Below, in pieces: positions 1 through 7,368 of a stretch of DNA of 64,000 bases (the stretch's first letter is position 1; each line of letters opens with the position of its first letter). The position numbers and the translations under genes are program-made. The DNA is taken from positions 1 to 64,000 of the forward strand of contig NZ_AWFF01000109.1 of the NCBI RefSeq assembly GCF_000682755.1. Reading direction: 5' to 3'. The notes beneath the pieces were generated by a model. It saw nothing but the letters and a program-made list of their open reading frames with translations, searched no databases and had not been told where the DNA came from. The stretch comes from Hyphomonas beringensis (lineage in GTDB: Bacteria > Pseudomonadota > Alphaproteobacteria > Caulobacterales > Hyphomonadaceae).

Positions 1-91
1 GGATACCCGGATGGTTGCGGCCAGTCCGGATTTAGGTGCTGCCGGACAGGCAAGACCAAATTCGAAACCAGTTTCCAGATGGAGACACCGC

Positions 92-198
92 ATGACCCCC
101 CTCTAACTCCCCCCTTTCAGGGGGGAGAATGCCCCTCAAGCAAGGCGGCTGCTGTCAGCGTCCCTCCCCCTGAAAGGGGGAGGACAGGTGGGGGTCAT
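92..198. repeat. Palindromic intergenic repeat element (MITE-like)
   Basis: The ends are inverted copies: ATGACCCCC at the left and GGGGGTCAT at the right. Inside lies a second inverted pair built on CCCCCTTTCAGGGGG and CCCCCTGAAAGGGGG. The whole stretch is non-coding and can fold into a long hairpin with two G/C-rich arms. There is no transposase. It resembles the short mobile or regulatory palindromes that are scattered between genes in many alphaproteobacteria. Copy number cannot be judged from one window. Confidence 0.6.
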
Positions 199-250
199 AC
201 CGGAATTGCCACCAAAGGCGGTGGGGGTGAGGGGCATGTTCCGGTATGAC
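194..250. repeat. Second inverted repeat abutting the first
   Basis: A perfect 12-bp inverted repeat, GTCATACCGGAA at 194-205 and TTCCGGTATGAC at 239-250, encloses a 33-nt G-rich centre. Its left arm overlaps the right end of the preceding element by the shared GTCAT, so the two palindromes are fused or nested. The stretch 1-91 shows no recognisable gene. An open frame across 1-246 exists, but its composition follows the repeat and looks non-coding. Confidence 0.6.
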
Positions 251-266
251 AGAGACGGCCGCGCAC

Positions 267-298
267 AAAAAAACTCCCCCTTCCAGGAAGGGGGAGTT
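267..298 (-). terminator. Rho-independent terminator of the peroxiredoxin gene
   Basis: A near-perfect palindrome, AACTCCCCCTTCC then GGAAGGGGGAGTT (272-298), is followed on the minus strand by seven T residues (complement of the A run at 267-273). It lies 26 nt past the stop codon of the minus-strand peroxiredoxin gene. Confidence 0.85.
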
Positions 299-323
299 CT
301 GTCGGCTCTTCAACTCATGCCGT

Positions 324-962
324 TTATTTGTTCGGCTGCGGAGTATAGCGCAGATAGGGCTTCACTTCCGTATGGCCTTTCGGGAACAGCTTCTTGATCT
401 CTTCCGGATCGGTCAGGGACGGCACAATGATCACGTCCTCGCCATCCTGCCAGTTGACCGGCGTTGCCACCTTGTGCCCGTCTGTCAGTTGCAGACTGTC
501 GATCAGGCGCAGGATCTCGTCAAAGTTCCGGCCGGCGCTCGGCGGATAGATGATCGAGGCGCGGATCTTCTTGTTCGGGTCGATCACATAGACGGCGCGA
601 ACCGTGACTTTCGGGTCGGCGTTCGGGTGGATCATATTGTACAGCGTCGCCACTTCGCGCTTCGGGTCTGCGATGATCGGAAACTGGACGCTGGTATTCT
701 GCGTCTCTTCAATATCCCTGATCCAGCCCTTGTGGTCCTCAACACTGTCGACCGAGATGACCAGCGCTTTCGCGCCGCGCTTGGCAAACTCGTCCTTCAG
801 CTTTGCTGTATAGCCGAGTTCGGTGGTGCAGACGGGCGTGAAGTCTGCCGGGTGGGAGAAGAAGACAACCCAGTCATCCCCCGCCCATTCGTGGAAGTGG
901 ATGGGGCCTTGTGTTGTCTCTGCTTCGAAGTCTGGGGCGACATCGCCAATAAGAAGGCTCAT
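324..962 (-). CDS. 1-Cys peroxiredoxin (Prx6/AhpC-TSA family)
   Basis: A 212-residue cytosolic thiol peroxidase that reduces hydrogen peroxide and organic hydroperoxides. The peroxidatic cysteine lies in the PVCTTE motif near residue 45, preceded by the FFSHPADFTPVC context typical of the Prx6 class. The C-terminal half carries the Prx6-type arm with a PVNWQDGEDVI-like segment. No resolving cysteine of the 2-Cys type is evident, so an external thiol is expected to recycle it. The ATG has an AGGAG ribosome site about 10 nt upstream, and a strong terminator follows. It is transcribed alone, divergently from the SixA-like gene. Length and motifs are normal for the family. Confidence 0.95.
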   Translation of the reverse strand: MSLLIGDVAPDFEAETTQGPIHFHEWAGDDWVVFFSHPADFTPVCTTELGYTAKLKDEFAKRGAKALVISVDSVEDHKGWIRDIEETQNTSVQFPIIADPKREVATLYNMIHPNADPKVTVRAVYVIDPNKKIRASIIYPPSAGRNFDEILRLIDSLQLTDGHKVATPVNWQDGEDVIIVPSLTDPEEIKKLFPKGHTEVKPYLRYTPQPNK

Positions 963-1089
963 AATGGCTTACTCCTGTCTCTTGATTTCTGCCTTAGAAA
1001 TGGTGCCTAAGAGGGAGTAGACCAATGTGCGACATCTCAAGGTGTCGATCAGATTTTCTAATACCCCCTCCCGGGAAGAAGGAAGCGGA

Positions 1090-1620
1090 ATGAAACGCCT
1101 GATCCTGATGCGGCATGCCAAGACAGAGCCCTGGGGCGAAGGGGTGGATGATTTCGCCCGGGCCTTGACCGAGCGCGGCAAGGAAGATGCCAAGCGCATG
1201 GCGGAGGAACTGGTCGGCATGGGGTGGAGCCCGGAGCGCATCCTGGTCTCCACGGCCCGCCGGGCGCGGGAAACCTGTTCGGAAGTTGCCAAGGTGGTGG
1301 AAGGCGAAAAAGTGCGGCCCATGGAGTCGCTCTACCTCTCAGGCGTACGCGGCCTGGTAGACGCTGTGGCACAGAATGACGGCGCCGGCACCCTCATGGT
1401 GATCGGACACAATCCGGGCCTGCATGATTTTTCGATGGAAATCCTGCGTGAGGGCGGCAGTCTCGACCATCAGGACGCCCGGCGTGTGGTGGAGAAATTC
1501 CCAACCAGTTGCTGCGCTTTGTTCGAGGCTGATGAGAATGGCGCTTTTGTGCCCGTTCATTTCCGCCTGGCAGGCGTGTTGCGGGCAAAGGATTACCGCG
1601 AGGCCGACGCCAGCTCATAA
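1090..1620 (+). CDS. SixA-like histidine phosphatase (phosphoglycerate mutase superfamily)
   Basis: A 176-residue single-domain histidine phosphatase. The catalytic RHAKTEPWG motif sits at residues 8-16, and a second conserved histidine is in MVIGHNPGLHDF near residue 100. SixA removes phosphate from phosphohistidine proteins such as HPr-like phosphocarriers or His-Asp relay domains; the substrate here is not shown by the sequence. I chose the ATG at 1090 because GAAGAAGGAAG lies just upstream; an earlier in-frame ATG at 1027 would add an unrelated 21-residue tail. It is transcribed alone and convergent with the UrcA-family gene. Confidence 0.88.
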   Translation: MKRLILMRHAKTEPWGEGVDDFARALTERGKEDAKRMAEELVGMGWSPERILVSTARRARETCSEVAKVVEGEKVRPMESLYLSGVRGLVDAVAQNDGAGTLMVIGHNPGLHDFSMEILREGGSLDHQDARRVVEKFPTSCCALFEADENGAFVPVHFRLAGVLRAKDYREADASS

Positions 1621-1626
1621 AAGAAA

Positions 1627-1650
1627 CCGCCCTGCTGGGGGGCAGGGCGG
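1627..1650. terminator. Hairpin between convergent genes
   Basis: CCGCCCTGC (1627-1635) pairs with GCAGGGCGG (1642-1650) around a 6-nt loop, starting 6 nt after the stop of the SixA-like gene. There is no clear T tract on the plus strand; on the minus strand the stem is followed by TTTCTT. It probably acts as a terminator in both directions. Confidence 0.6.
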
Positions 1651-1719
1651 CTCAGAATCCTCATCCGGGACAGGTCTTCAGGAGAGGCAGGGGCCGGTCC
1701 CGGTGAGAGATTTGGAGGC

Positions 1720-2028
1720 CTATTTGCTCTCGCGGTAGGCTTCGGTGAAGTTCTCGTTATCGACGTATGCGACAACTTTCTTCATCATGTTTTGCTCGCA
1801 GAGCATCGAAGCGTAGCGCTTTTGGCCCAGATTGAAGACAGACTGTTTCGCAGCGCATTCTTCAGCAACTTGCTCGCTGACTTTGTCGAACTCTGCTTTT
1901 GCACCTTCAGTGGTTTCCAGTTGGGCGCGGTTCAGATCGATTTCCATGGTGAACTCGTCGGAAGCGGCATAGGCCGGAGCAGAGATAGCAGCAGCGGCGA
2001 TGGCGATGGCGGTGATCGTGCGGATCAT
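1720..2028 (-). CDS. UrcA-family secreted protein
   Basis: A 102-residue small exported protein. The N-terminal 22 residues form a signal peptide (hydrophobic Ala/Ile run ending APAYA-A). The mature part has the UrcA-like arrangement: an acidic DLN segment, a helix with paired cysteines (EECAAKQ and SMLCEQ), and a C-terminal helix ending in VAYVDN. UrcA proteins are small periplasmic proteins of unknown function found in Caulobacterales and sphingomonads. An AAGGA ribosome site precedes the ATG. It is the last gene on the minus strand here, after the 60-residue basic protein and a large hairpin. The family call rests on pattern similarity only. Confidence 0.75.
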   Translation of the reverse strand: MIRTITAIAIAAAAISAPAYAASDEFTMEIDLNRAQLETTEGAKAEFDKVSEQVAEECAAKQSVFNLGQKRYASMLCEQNMMKKVVAYVDNENFTEAYRESK

Positions 2029-2087
2029 GACAGGTATCCTTCTTGTGAAATATTTGAGTGATTAGAAAAAAAGAGTGGGGTGAAAGT

Positions 2088-2133
2088 CCGGCGCTGCGGG
2101 GTGGCAGGGGAGACCAGAGGCTCGCAGCGCCGG
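2088..2133 (-). terminator. Long GC-rich hairpin between two small genes
   Basis: A perfect 11-bp inverted repeat, CCGGCGCTGCG (2088-2098) and CGCAGCGCCGG (2123-2133), has a 24-nt loop. On the minus strand it lies just after the 60-residue gene and before the UrcA-family gene, with a run of seven T about 15 nt beyond the stem. It could end the upstream message or protect the downstream one. Confidence 0.45.
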
Positions 2134-2145
2134 TAAGGAGGCCGG

Positions 2146-2328
2146 TTAGTGGGCTTCGCGGCGGGCGAAGCGGCGGCGGCGACGAACCAGCAGGTTTTGG
2201 CGAACCTCCGCTGTGACATCATTTGCCGGCCGGCTCCGGAGGGTTGCCTCGCCGGTGAACATGGCCATGGCCATTACACCTGCTGGGGCGGCGGTTTCGA
2301 TGTCACTCTGACGGGCGCGGGGGATCAT
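2146..2328 (-). CDS. Small hypothetical protein with Arg-rich C-terminus
   Basis: A predicted 60-residue protein beginning MIPRARQSDIETAAPAG and ending in a very basic tail, VRRRRRFARREAH. I do not recognise the family. The start at 2328 is supported by AGAAGGA about 10 nt upstream; an alternative start 14 codons earlier lacks that spacing. The A/T-rich upstream region with two identical 10-bp repeats suggests a regulated promoter. The polybasic end could bind nucleic acid or phospholipid head groups, but that is a guess. The upstream ribosome site is the main reason for calling it real. Confidence 0.5.
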   Translation of the reverse strand: MIPRARQSDIETAAPAGVMAMAMFTGEATLRSRPANDVTAEVRQNLLVRRRRRFARREAH

Positions 2329-2409
2329 GATTTTAATTCCTTCTAGCTGGTTGGTTGATGTCCTTGGCAAGTCATCTCTGCCGCCGACACAAACAATCTA
2401 GGTCAGGAA

Positions 2410-2440
2410 TTATCGAAAATCAATAACTTTTTATCGAAAA
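2410..2440 (-). promoter_or_regulatory. Direct repeat TTATCGAAAA, 21-bp period
   Basis: TTATCGAAAA occurs at 2410-2419 and again at 2431-2440, exactly two helical turns apart, in an A/T-rich stretch upstream of the minus-strand 60-residue gene. A palindromic ATATCGATAT follows near 2481. Face-to-face direct repeats are typical of binding sites for a dimeric or tandem-bound regulator. The regulator is unknown. Nothing else is visible in 2329-2538. Confidence 0.4.
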
Positions 2441-2538
2441 ATGATAAATACCAGTCTTTTCAAGGCGCTGGAGTTTGTTGAATATCGATATGGTGCCATA
2501 TGGCAAGGGATCAAGACCAATTAAATCGACGTCATAAC

Positions 2539-2567
2539 AAAAAAATGAGCCGGAAATTCCGGCTCAT
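2539..2567 (-). terminator. Rho-independent terminator of the photolyase-like gene
   Basis: ATGAGCCGGAA (2545-2555) and TTCCGGCTCAT (2557-2567) form an 11-bp stem. On the minus strand it is followed by a run of seven T (complement of the A run at 2539-2545). It lies 30 nt beyond the stop codon of the photolyase-like gene. Confidence 0.85.
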
Positions 2568-2597
2568 TCTGGCTGCAGACAGGTTCTGAGACCGATT

Positions 2598-4154
2598 CTA
2601 GAGATCCAGACTCATTTGAAGGGGGGCTGATTTTGGAGGGGGGCGGTGCAGGCGAGAGCTGGGCCGAGGAGATGGGGGAGGCCGGAAAGACCGCCCAGGA
2701 GGCTCTGCCTTCAGGATCGGATTGGCTGACTTTACCCGCGCCGCTTTAGGGGAAAACCGGCTGCGTGCTTCGCGGGCAGCGGCCATATGATCCACCATAC
2801 GCATGGGATAGGTCTGGCCCAGAACGATACCCGCCTCTGCGAGTTCGGATTTGGGAGCATCCCAAGGGGCATGAATATGCCTGTCAGACAAAGCCGCAAG
2901 TTCTGGCAACCAGCGACGGATGAAAATACCCTCCGGGTCCAGGGTAAGAGACTGGCGGACAGGATTTGGAACATAGGCGCCCTTGTCGGGAGCGATTCCG
3001 GGAAGTTTGCGGGCCTGTGCATAAAAAGAGGCTGGATCAAAATCGACGCAGAGCCTGGCCAGCTGCCGTGCAGGCTCTTCCGGATGAAGCCAGAGATGTG
3101 CTGAGTTAAAGGAAAGCAGCAGACCCATAAGGCTTGGTTCCAGCCTGCCAGTCTCCCGCAGGCATCTCATGCTGGCGTCCAGAAGGGGGAAGCCTGTTCG
3201 GGCATGTAACACGGTTTCCAAATGGGCGTTTCCGGCCCCGGTCTTCTGGCGATCATGAGTATCGACGGGCAGAAAATGGCGCTGCCCGCTTACGCTTGTG
3301 CGTTCAAGGGCAGCCTGAACATCCAGGCTGCGCTGCTGAAGCGTATCCGCATAGGCTGACAGGGACATGGCAAAAACAGTGTCACCATCTTCCAGCAGGG
3401 CGTGGCGGCTTTTTGCTATACCCTGCCAGATCTCTCTGGCGGACAGTGTGCCAAAGGCGAGATGGGCGGATAGATCAGGATCAGAGAACATGCGCTGAGA
3501 GGCAGACAGGTTCGGTTTGCCATAGTCTCTGCCGCCACCTGACAGGAAACGTCTCAATTTGAGGACGGCCTGCATTCTGCCTCCAGCCGAGCGGTCAGGG
3601 CAGGCATCTGCAGCAAGGCCGAAATCTTCTGCATCTGGCCAGTCTTCCGATTTGACGCCATGAGCAGACAGCGTCTCCGGTGCTGCCACACGCTTATTCT
3701 GCATGCTGGCTTCCCAAAGCGCCTGCCAATTGTCTTTCCGGGTTGCACTGGCAGGCATGCCAGGTGGAGTTTGAATGCGTAGGGGAATGCCCGCCTTCAG
3801 CGCCCAGGCCTGAACCTGGCGATCCCGGGCAAGTTCTGCTTCACGCCCGGTTACGGCGTGTGCGTGAATGGCGGCGATGCCGTGATCACGATGAAGCTGT
3901 GAGAAGACCTCCGCAGCGGGGCCAGTGCGCAGGCACAGCGAGCTGCCGCGTTTGCGCAGGGCGCTGTCGAGATCAGCAAGGCTCTCAAGTAGAAAGTCAA
4001 ACTGCCGTGCGGACGTCTCCTGCGGAGACCATATATTGGGTTCAAAGATGTAGAGCGGCAAGACGGGGCCGGATCCTGCGCTGGCCGCGGCCAGGGCGGG
4101 ATGATCATGCAGGCGCAAATCGCGCTGAAGCCAGATGACCTGTAGATCGCTCAT
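2598..4154 (-). CDS. Divergent photolyase/cryptochrome-family flavoprotein
   Basis: A 518-residue protein. Residues 1-150 form the Rossmann-like photolyase domain beginning VIWLQRDLRLHDHPAL. The C-terminal alpha-helical FAD domain has recognisable landmarks: TGFPLLDASMRCLRETG, SFNSAHLW, FIRRWLPEL and the late segment YPMRMVDHMAAAREA. In class I photolyases the region after the MR..L..TG motif normally contains HNR and a W-x-W segment. Here these read EPS and ARKLPG, so lesion binding and the electron-transfer chain may differ. The last 45 residues are a Pro/Arg-rich tail. I chose the ATG at 4154 because MSDLQVIW is the usual photolyase beginning; 4172 is possible. It could repair cyclobutane dimers or act as a light sensor. 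Confidence 0.82.
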   Translation of the reverse strand: MSDLQVIWLQRDLRLHDHPALAAASAGSGPVLPLYIFEPNIWSPQETSARQFDFLLESLADLDSALRKRGSSLCLRTGPAAEVFSQLHRDHGIAAIHAHAVTGREAELARDRQVQAWALKAGIPLRIQTPPGMPASATRKDNWQALWEASMQNKRVAAPETLSAHGVKSEDWPDAEDFGLAADACPDRSAGGRMQAVLKLRRFLSGGGRDYGKPNLSASQRMFSDPDLSAHLAFGTLSAREIWQGIAKSRHALLEDGDTVFAMSLSAYADTLQQRSLDVQAALERTSVSGQRHFLPVDTHDRQKTGAGNAHLETVLHARTGFPLLDASMRCLRETGRLEPSLMGLLLSFNSAHLWLHPEEPARQLARLCVDFDPASFYAQARKLPGIAPDKGAYVPNPVRQSLTLDPEGIFIRRWLPELAALSDRHIHAPWDAPKSELAEAGIVLGQTYPMRMVDHMAAAREARSRFSPKAARVKSANPILKAEPPGRSFRPPPSPRPSSRLHRPPPKSAPLQMSLDL

Positions 4155-4282
4155 GGAACAAATATAGAACATCGTTCTGTGCTTGTCCAGTTTTATTGAG
4201 AAATACGCATTTCGTTACGGTTTCGAAACAAATTCAACTCCTGGTTTCTTGAGCCCTGTTCTTTTTCAGCTTTCTTGGAAGA

Positions 4283-5704
4283 ATGGGTGCTGATGGATAT
4301 GACATGCTGGAGCCGGAACGGCTTCGCATCAGAGAGGGGCTGGCTGAACCGCGACCTGACAGTGCGCGGGCGCATGAGGCTGCCAATGGGTTTCCGGACC
4401 GCTTTGCGGACATGTCGGCAAGGTCAGGCCTGACAGGCTGGCAACGCCAGACCGCGCGCCAGATTTTCTGCGTTCTCGGAATAGGGGGGCTGGTCGCGCC
4501 GGGGCTTGTCTGGAACGGTCTTGGCTTGGCAGGGCTTGTCCTGTTCTGCGCGATCCTGTTCTACCGTTTTGCACTTGTCCTTTATGGCCGCGGCCGGCAG
4601 CCCGAGGCGGAGTATGCCTCATCGGCGGAGTTCCTGCCGGTCTACACCCTTCTGATCGCATTGAAGGATGAAGCGGCGGTTGTTCCACAACTTGCCCGGC
4701 AAATTTGTGGGTTTAACTATCCGCAGGATCGGCTGGATGTGAAATTGCTGATCGAAACGGGCGATGAGTCTACACGTGATGCGATCAGAGCGCAGGTCTG
4801 GCCAGACGGCACAGAGCTGTTGGTGCTGCCGCCAGGCATGCCGCGCACGAAACCGCGCGCGCTCAACTATGGACTGTCGCGTGCCCGAGGCACTTTCGTT
4901 ACCGTCTATGATGCGGAAGATCGGCCAAGCCCTGTGCAATTGATCGCAGCGGTTAGCCAATTCAGCCGCGAGCCATCGCTTGCCTGTGTGCAAGCGCCGC
5001 TTGTGGGCATGCCCAAGACGCAGGCCTGGTTGGCGCAGCACTGGGCGCTGGAATATGCGATCCAGTTCAACCGCATAATGCCAGCGCTGGCGCGCCTGGG
5101 CGCCCCGATTGCGTTGGGCGGCACCAGCAATCATTTCCGCCGGTCCGCACTGGAAGAGGTTGGCGGATGGGATGCGTGGAATGTGACGGAAGATGCAGAC
5201 CTTGGCCTGAGATTTGCGCGTCAGGGCATGAGGGTCGGGGTCATCACGCCGCCGACGCTTGAGGCGCCGCCGGAGAGATTTCATATCTGGCAGGGCCAGC
5301 GGTCGCGGTGGCTGAAGGGCTTCCTGCAGACCTGGCTGGTGCTGATGCGCCGCCCGGTCTCAGCTGTTCGCGAGATGGGCCTTGCGGGCTTTATCTCGAT
5401 GCAGCTGACATTGGGGGCCTCCATACTGTCTGCCTTCACGCATTTGCCATGGTTGATCTGGTGCCTGATCTGTGTTGCCAGCCCGGCGTTGAATCTGGGG
5501 CCGCTCAGTTGGTCCATTCTGGTGGCGACTTATGGCATGGGAGCAGTCTCTGCCTGGCTGGTTCCTCGCGGTGTTATGCGGGTGCGGTTTGTCGATGTGC
5601 TCACATTGCCGCTCTATTGGCCGCTGCAGTCCGTCGCCATGGCGCGCGCGGTCTACAGCCTGATCAAAACACCCCATTACTGGGTCAAGACACCCCATGA
5701 ATAG
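4283..5704 (+). CDS. BcsA-like processive glycosyltransferase, family 2
   Basis: A 473-residue inner-membrane GT2 enzyme. There is a cytosolic N-terminus, two close membrane helices around residues 60-100, a GT-A catalytic domain, and three or four helices at the C-terminal end (about residues 360-455). The catalytic signature is complete: YDAEDRP (DxD-type), TEDADLG (TED base) and QRSRWLKG (Q-x-x-R-W). That set marks enzymes that elongate and export a beta-linked polysaccharide. There is no PilZ domain and no BcsB neighbour, so the product may be an exopolysaccharide or holdfast-type polymer rather than cellulose. GGAAG lies just before the ATG; a second ATG at 4304 is possible. Confidence 0.88.
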   Translation: MGADGYDMLEPERLRIREGLAEPRPDSARAHEAANGFPDRFADMSARSGLTGWQRQTARQIFCVLGIGGLVAPGLVWNGLGLAGLVLFCAILFYRFALVLYGRGRQPEAEYASSAEFLPVYTLLIALKDEAAVVPQLARQICGFNYPQDRLDVKLLIETGDESTRDAIRAQVWPDGTELLVLPPGMPRTKPRALNYGLSRARGTFVTVYDAEDRPSPVQLIAAVSQFSREPSLACVQAPLVGMPKTQAWLAQHWALEYAIQFNRIMPALARLGAPIALGGTSNHFRRSALEEVGGWDAWNVTEDADLGLRFARQGMRVGVITPPTLEAPPERFHIWQGQRSRWLKGFLQTWLVLMRRPVSAVREMGLAGFISMQLTLGASILSAFTHLPWLIWCLICVASPALNLGPLSWSILVATYGMGAVSAWLVPRGVMRVRFVDVLTLPLYWPLQSVAMARAVYSLIKTPHYWVKTPHE

Positions 5705-5827
5705 CCCGTCGCGTATAAGGGTTTGGACTGTAAAACCGGGTCTTTATGTCGTAGGGTTAGCGCTTGGCGGGACTGGATCCTGGGCCTAAGGTCCAAGGGT
5801 GTTCCGACGCCTCTTCAGGAGACCGCT

Positions 5828-7042
5828 ATGGCTTATGATGAATCTGTTGATCTGGAGCAATTCCGTGCCGAGACGCGTGAATGGCTTGAGAAAAACTGCC
5901 CCCCTTCAATGCGCACCCCCATGAAAGATGACGAAGTCGTCTGGGGCGGCAAGCGCGAGACCTTCAAGAACCCAGATTCCAAGGTCTGGCTTGAAAGAAT
6001 GGCCGAGAAGGGCTGGACGGCCCCGCAATGGCCGAAGAAGTATGGCGGGGGTGGCCTCAGCCCGGCGCAAGCCCGCGTGCTGCAGCAGGAAATGAGCCGC
6101 ATCAAGGCGCGCCAGCCGCTGTTCTCTTTCGGCCTCTGGATGTTTGGTCCTGCGCTGCTGGAGTTTGGCAATGAAGAGCAGAAGATGCGCTTCATTCCGG
6201 ATATCGTCCATGGCCGCACGCGCTGGTGCCAGGGCTATTCCGAGCCGGGCGCGGGCTCTGACCTCGCTGACCTGCAGACGCGCTGTGAAGACAAGGGCGA
6301 TCATTATCTGATCAATGGTCAGAAGGTTTGGACGTCTTACGCCGACAAGGCCGACTGGATCTTCTGCCTCGTGCGGACTGACACCAGCGTGAAGCATGAA
6401 GGCATCAGCTTCATCCTGTTCGACATGGAAAGCGAAGGCGTCGAAGCGCGCCCGATCAAACTGATATCCGGTGAAAGCCCGTTCTGCGAAACCTTCTTCA
6501 ATGATGTGAAGGTGCCAAAAGACCAATTGGTCGGAGAAGTGAATGGCGGCTGGCAAATTGCCAAACGCCTGTTGCAGTTCGAGCGCTCGTCCATTTCGGC
6601 CGGCGGCTTTGGTGGCACGGGGGGCTCCGGCATTCTGGGGCCGGAAGACTATGCCAAGCAGCATATCGGCACCGATAGCGATGGCCGTCTGCTGGACGGG
6701 GATCTGCGCGGCCGCATTACAGACCACAAGATGTATGCCAAGGCATTCAGCCTGACCGTTCAGCGTCAGGCCGAACAGGCAAAGGCGGGCCAGGCGGTCA
6801 GCCACACGGCATCCATCCTGAAATATGGCGCTGCCAAGATGAATCAGGATCGCCACGAATTGCTGATTGAAGCGCTGGGTACGGAAGGTCTCGGCTGGCA
6901 GGGTGAAGGCTTTGACCCGGCTGCCAAGAAGGTCACGCGTCAGTGGCTACGCTCGAAGGGCAACTCGATTGAGGGTGGCACCAGCGAGATCAACCTCAAT
7001 GTCATTTCAAAACGCGTTCTGGGTTTGAAAGACCACAAATAG
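5828..7042 (+). CDS. Acyl-CoA dehydrogenase (larger subunit type)
   Basis: A 404-residue FAD enzyme that introduces the alpha-beta double bond into acyl-CoA. Visible motifs are WCQGYSEPGAGSDLA, INGQKVWTSYADKADW and the C-terminal SIEGGTSEINLNVISKRVLGL. These are typical of the FadE17/26-like group found in actinobacteria and alphaproteobacteria, which often act as hetero-oligomers of two different subunits. The partner is probably the second dehydrogenase at 7365. The start at 5828 has CAGGAG upstream; the longer frame from 5723 lacks one. The operon continues with a small membrane protein 2 nt later. Confidence 0.93.
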   Translation: MAYDESVDLEQFRAETREWLEKNCPPSMRTPMKDDEVVWGGKRETFKNPDSKVWLERMAEKGWTAPQWPKKYGGGGLSPAQARVLQQEMSRIKARQPLFSFGLWMFGPALLEFGNEEQKMRFIPDIVHGRTRWCQGYSEPGAGSDLADLQTRCEDKGDHYLINGQKVWTSYADKADWIFCLVRTDTSVKHEGISFILFDMESEGVEARPIKLISGESPFCETFFNDVKVPKDQLVGEVNGGWQIAKRLLQFERSSISAGGFGGTGGSGILGPEDYAKQHIGTDSDGRLLDGDLRGRITDHKMYAKAFSLTVQRQAEQAKAGQAVSHTASILKYGAAKMNQDRHELLIEALGTEGLGWQGEGFDPAAKKVTRQWLRSKGNSIEGGTSEINLNVISKRVLGLKDHK

Positions 7043-7044
7043 CC

Positions 7045-7368
7045 ATGTCGCCCGCGCACGCTTCTCTCATCTATCTGGGGCTGCCCTTTCTGGCAGGGTT
7101 TGCCGTTCCCTTCTTCCGGGGACGGCCCCTGTTTCAGTACAGCCTCTGGATTGCGGCCTCTGCTTTCACCATCAGCCTCACTTTCCTGTGGGTGAGTGGG
7201 GCAGGGGGCCGTGCAGACATGATTGATCCGCTGACTGTGACGGCTGCGATTGCCTTCTGGGCGATTGCCGGTCTGGTAGGGGTCCTCGTTGGCCGGGAAG
7301 CTGCTGCGGTGCGTCGTGACGCCAAGAACACAATAGAAAAACGTAAGGCTTCGGAGATATTCAGATGA
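7045..7368 (+). CDS. Small inner-membrane protein within the acyl-CoA dehydrogenase operon
   Basis: A 107-residue protein with three hydrophobic segments at about residues 8-24, 30-50 and 65-83, then a basic cytosolic tail (RREAAAVRRDAKNTIEKRK-like). I do not recognise a family. The gene starts 2 nt after the upstream dehydrogenase stop and overlaps the downstream dehydrogenase by the ATGA junction, so the three are translated as one unit. That placement is the main reason for believing it is real. It could anchor the two dehydrogenases near the membrane, but this is inference only. Confidence 0.72.
   Translation: MSPAHASLIYLGLPFLAGFAVPFFRGRPLFQYSLWIAASAFTISLTFLWVSGAGGRADMIDPLTVTAAIAFWAIAGLVGVLVGREAAAVRRDAKNTIEKRKASEIFR

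Noticed and set aside
1-246. Open reading frame across the first 246 bases
   Set aside because: It is open only because of the C/G-rich palindromes; the translation is Pro/Gly-rich low complexity without a family match.
5906-6856. Long minus-strand open frame (316 codons) across the first acyl-CoA dehydrogenase
   Set aside because: It lies wholly antisense to a clear enzyme gene, has no recognisable motif or ribosome site, and is expected from GC-rich third positions.
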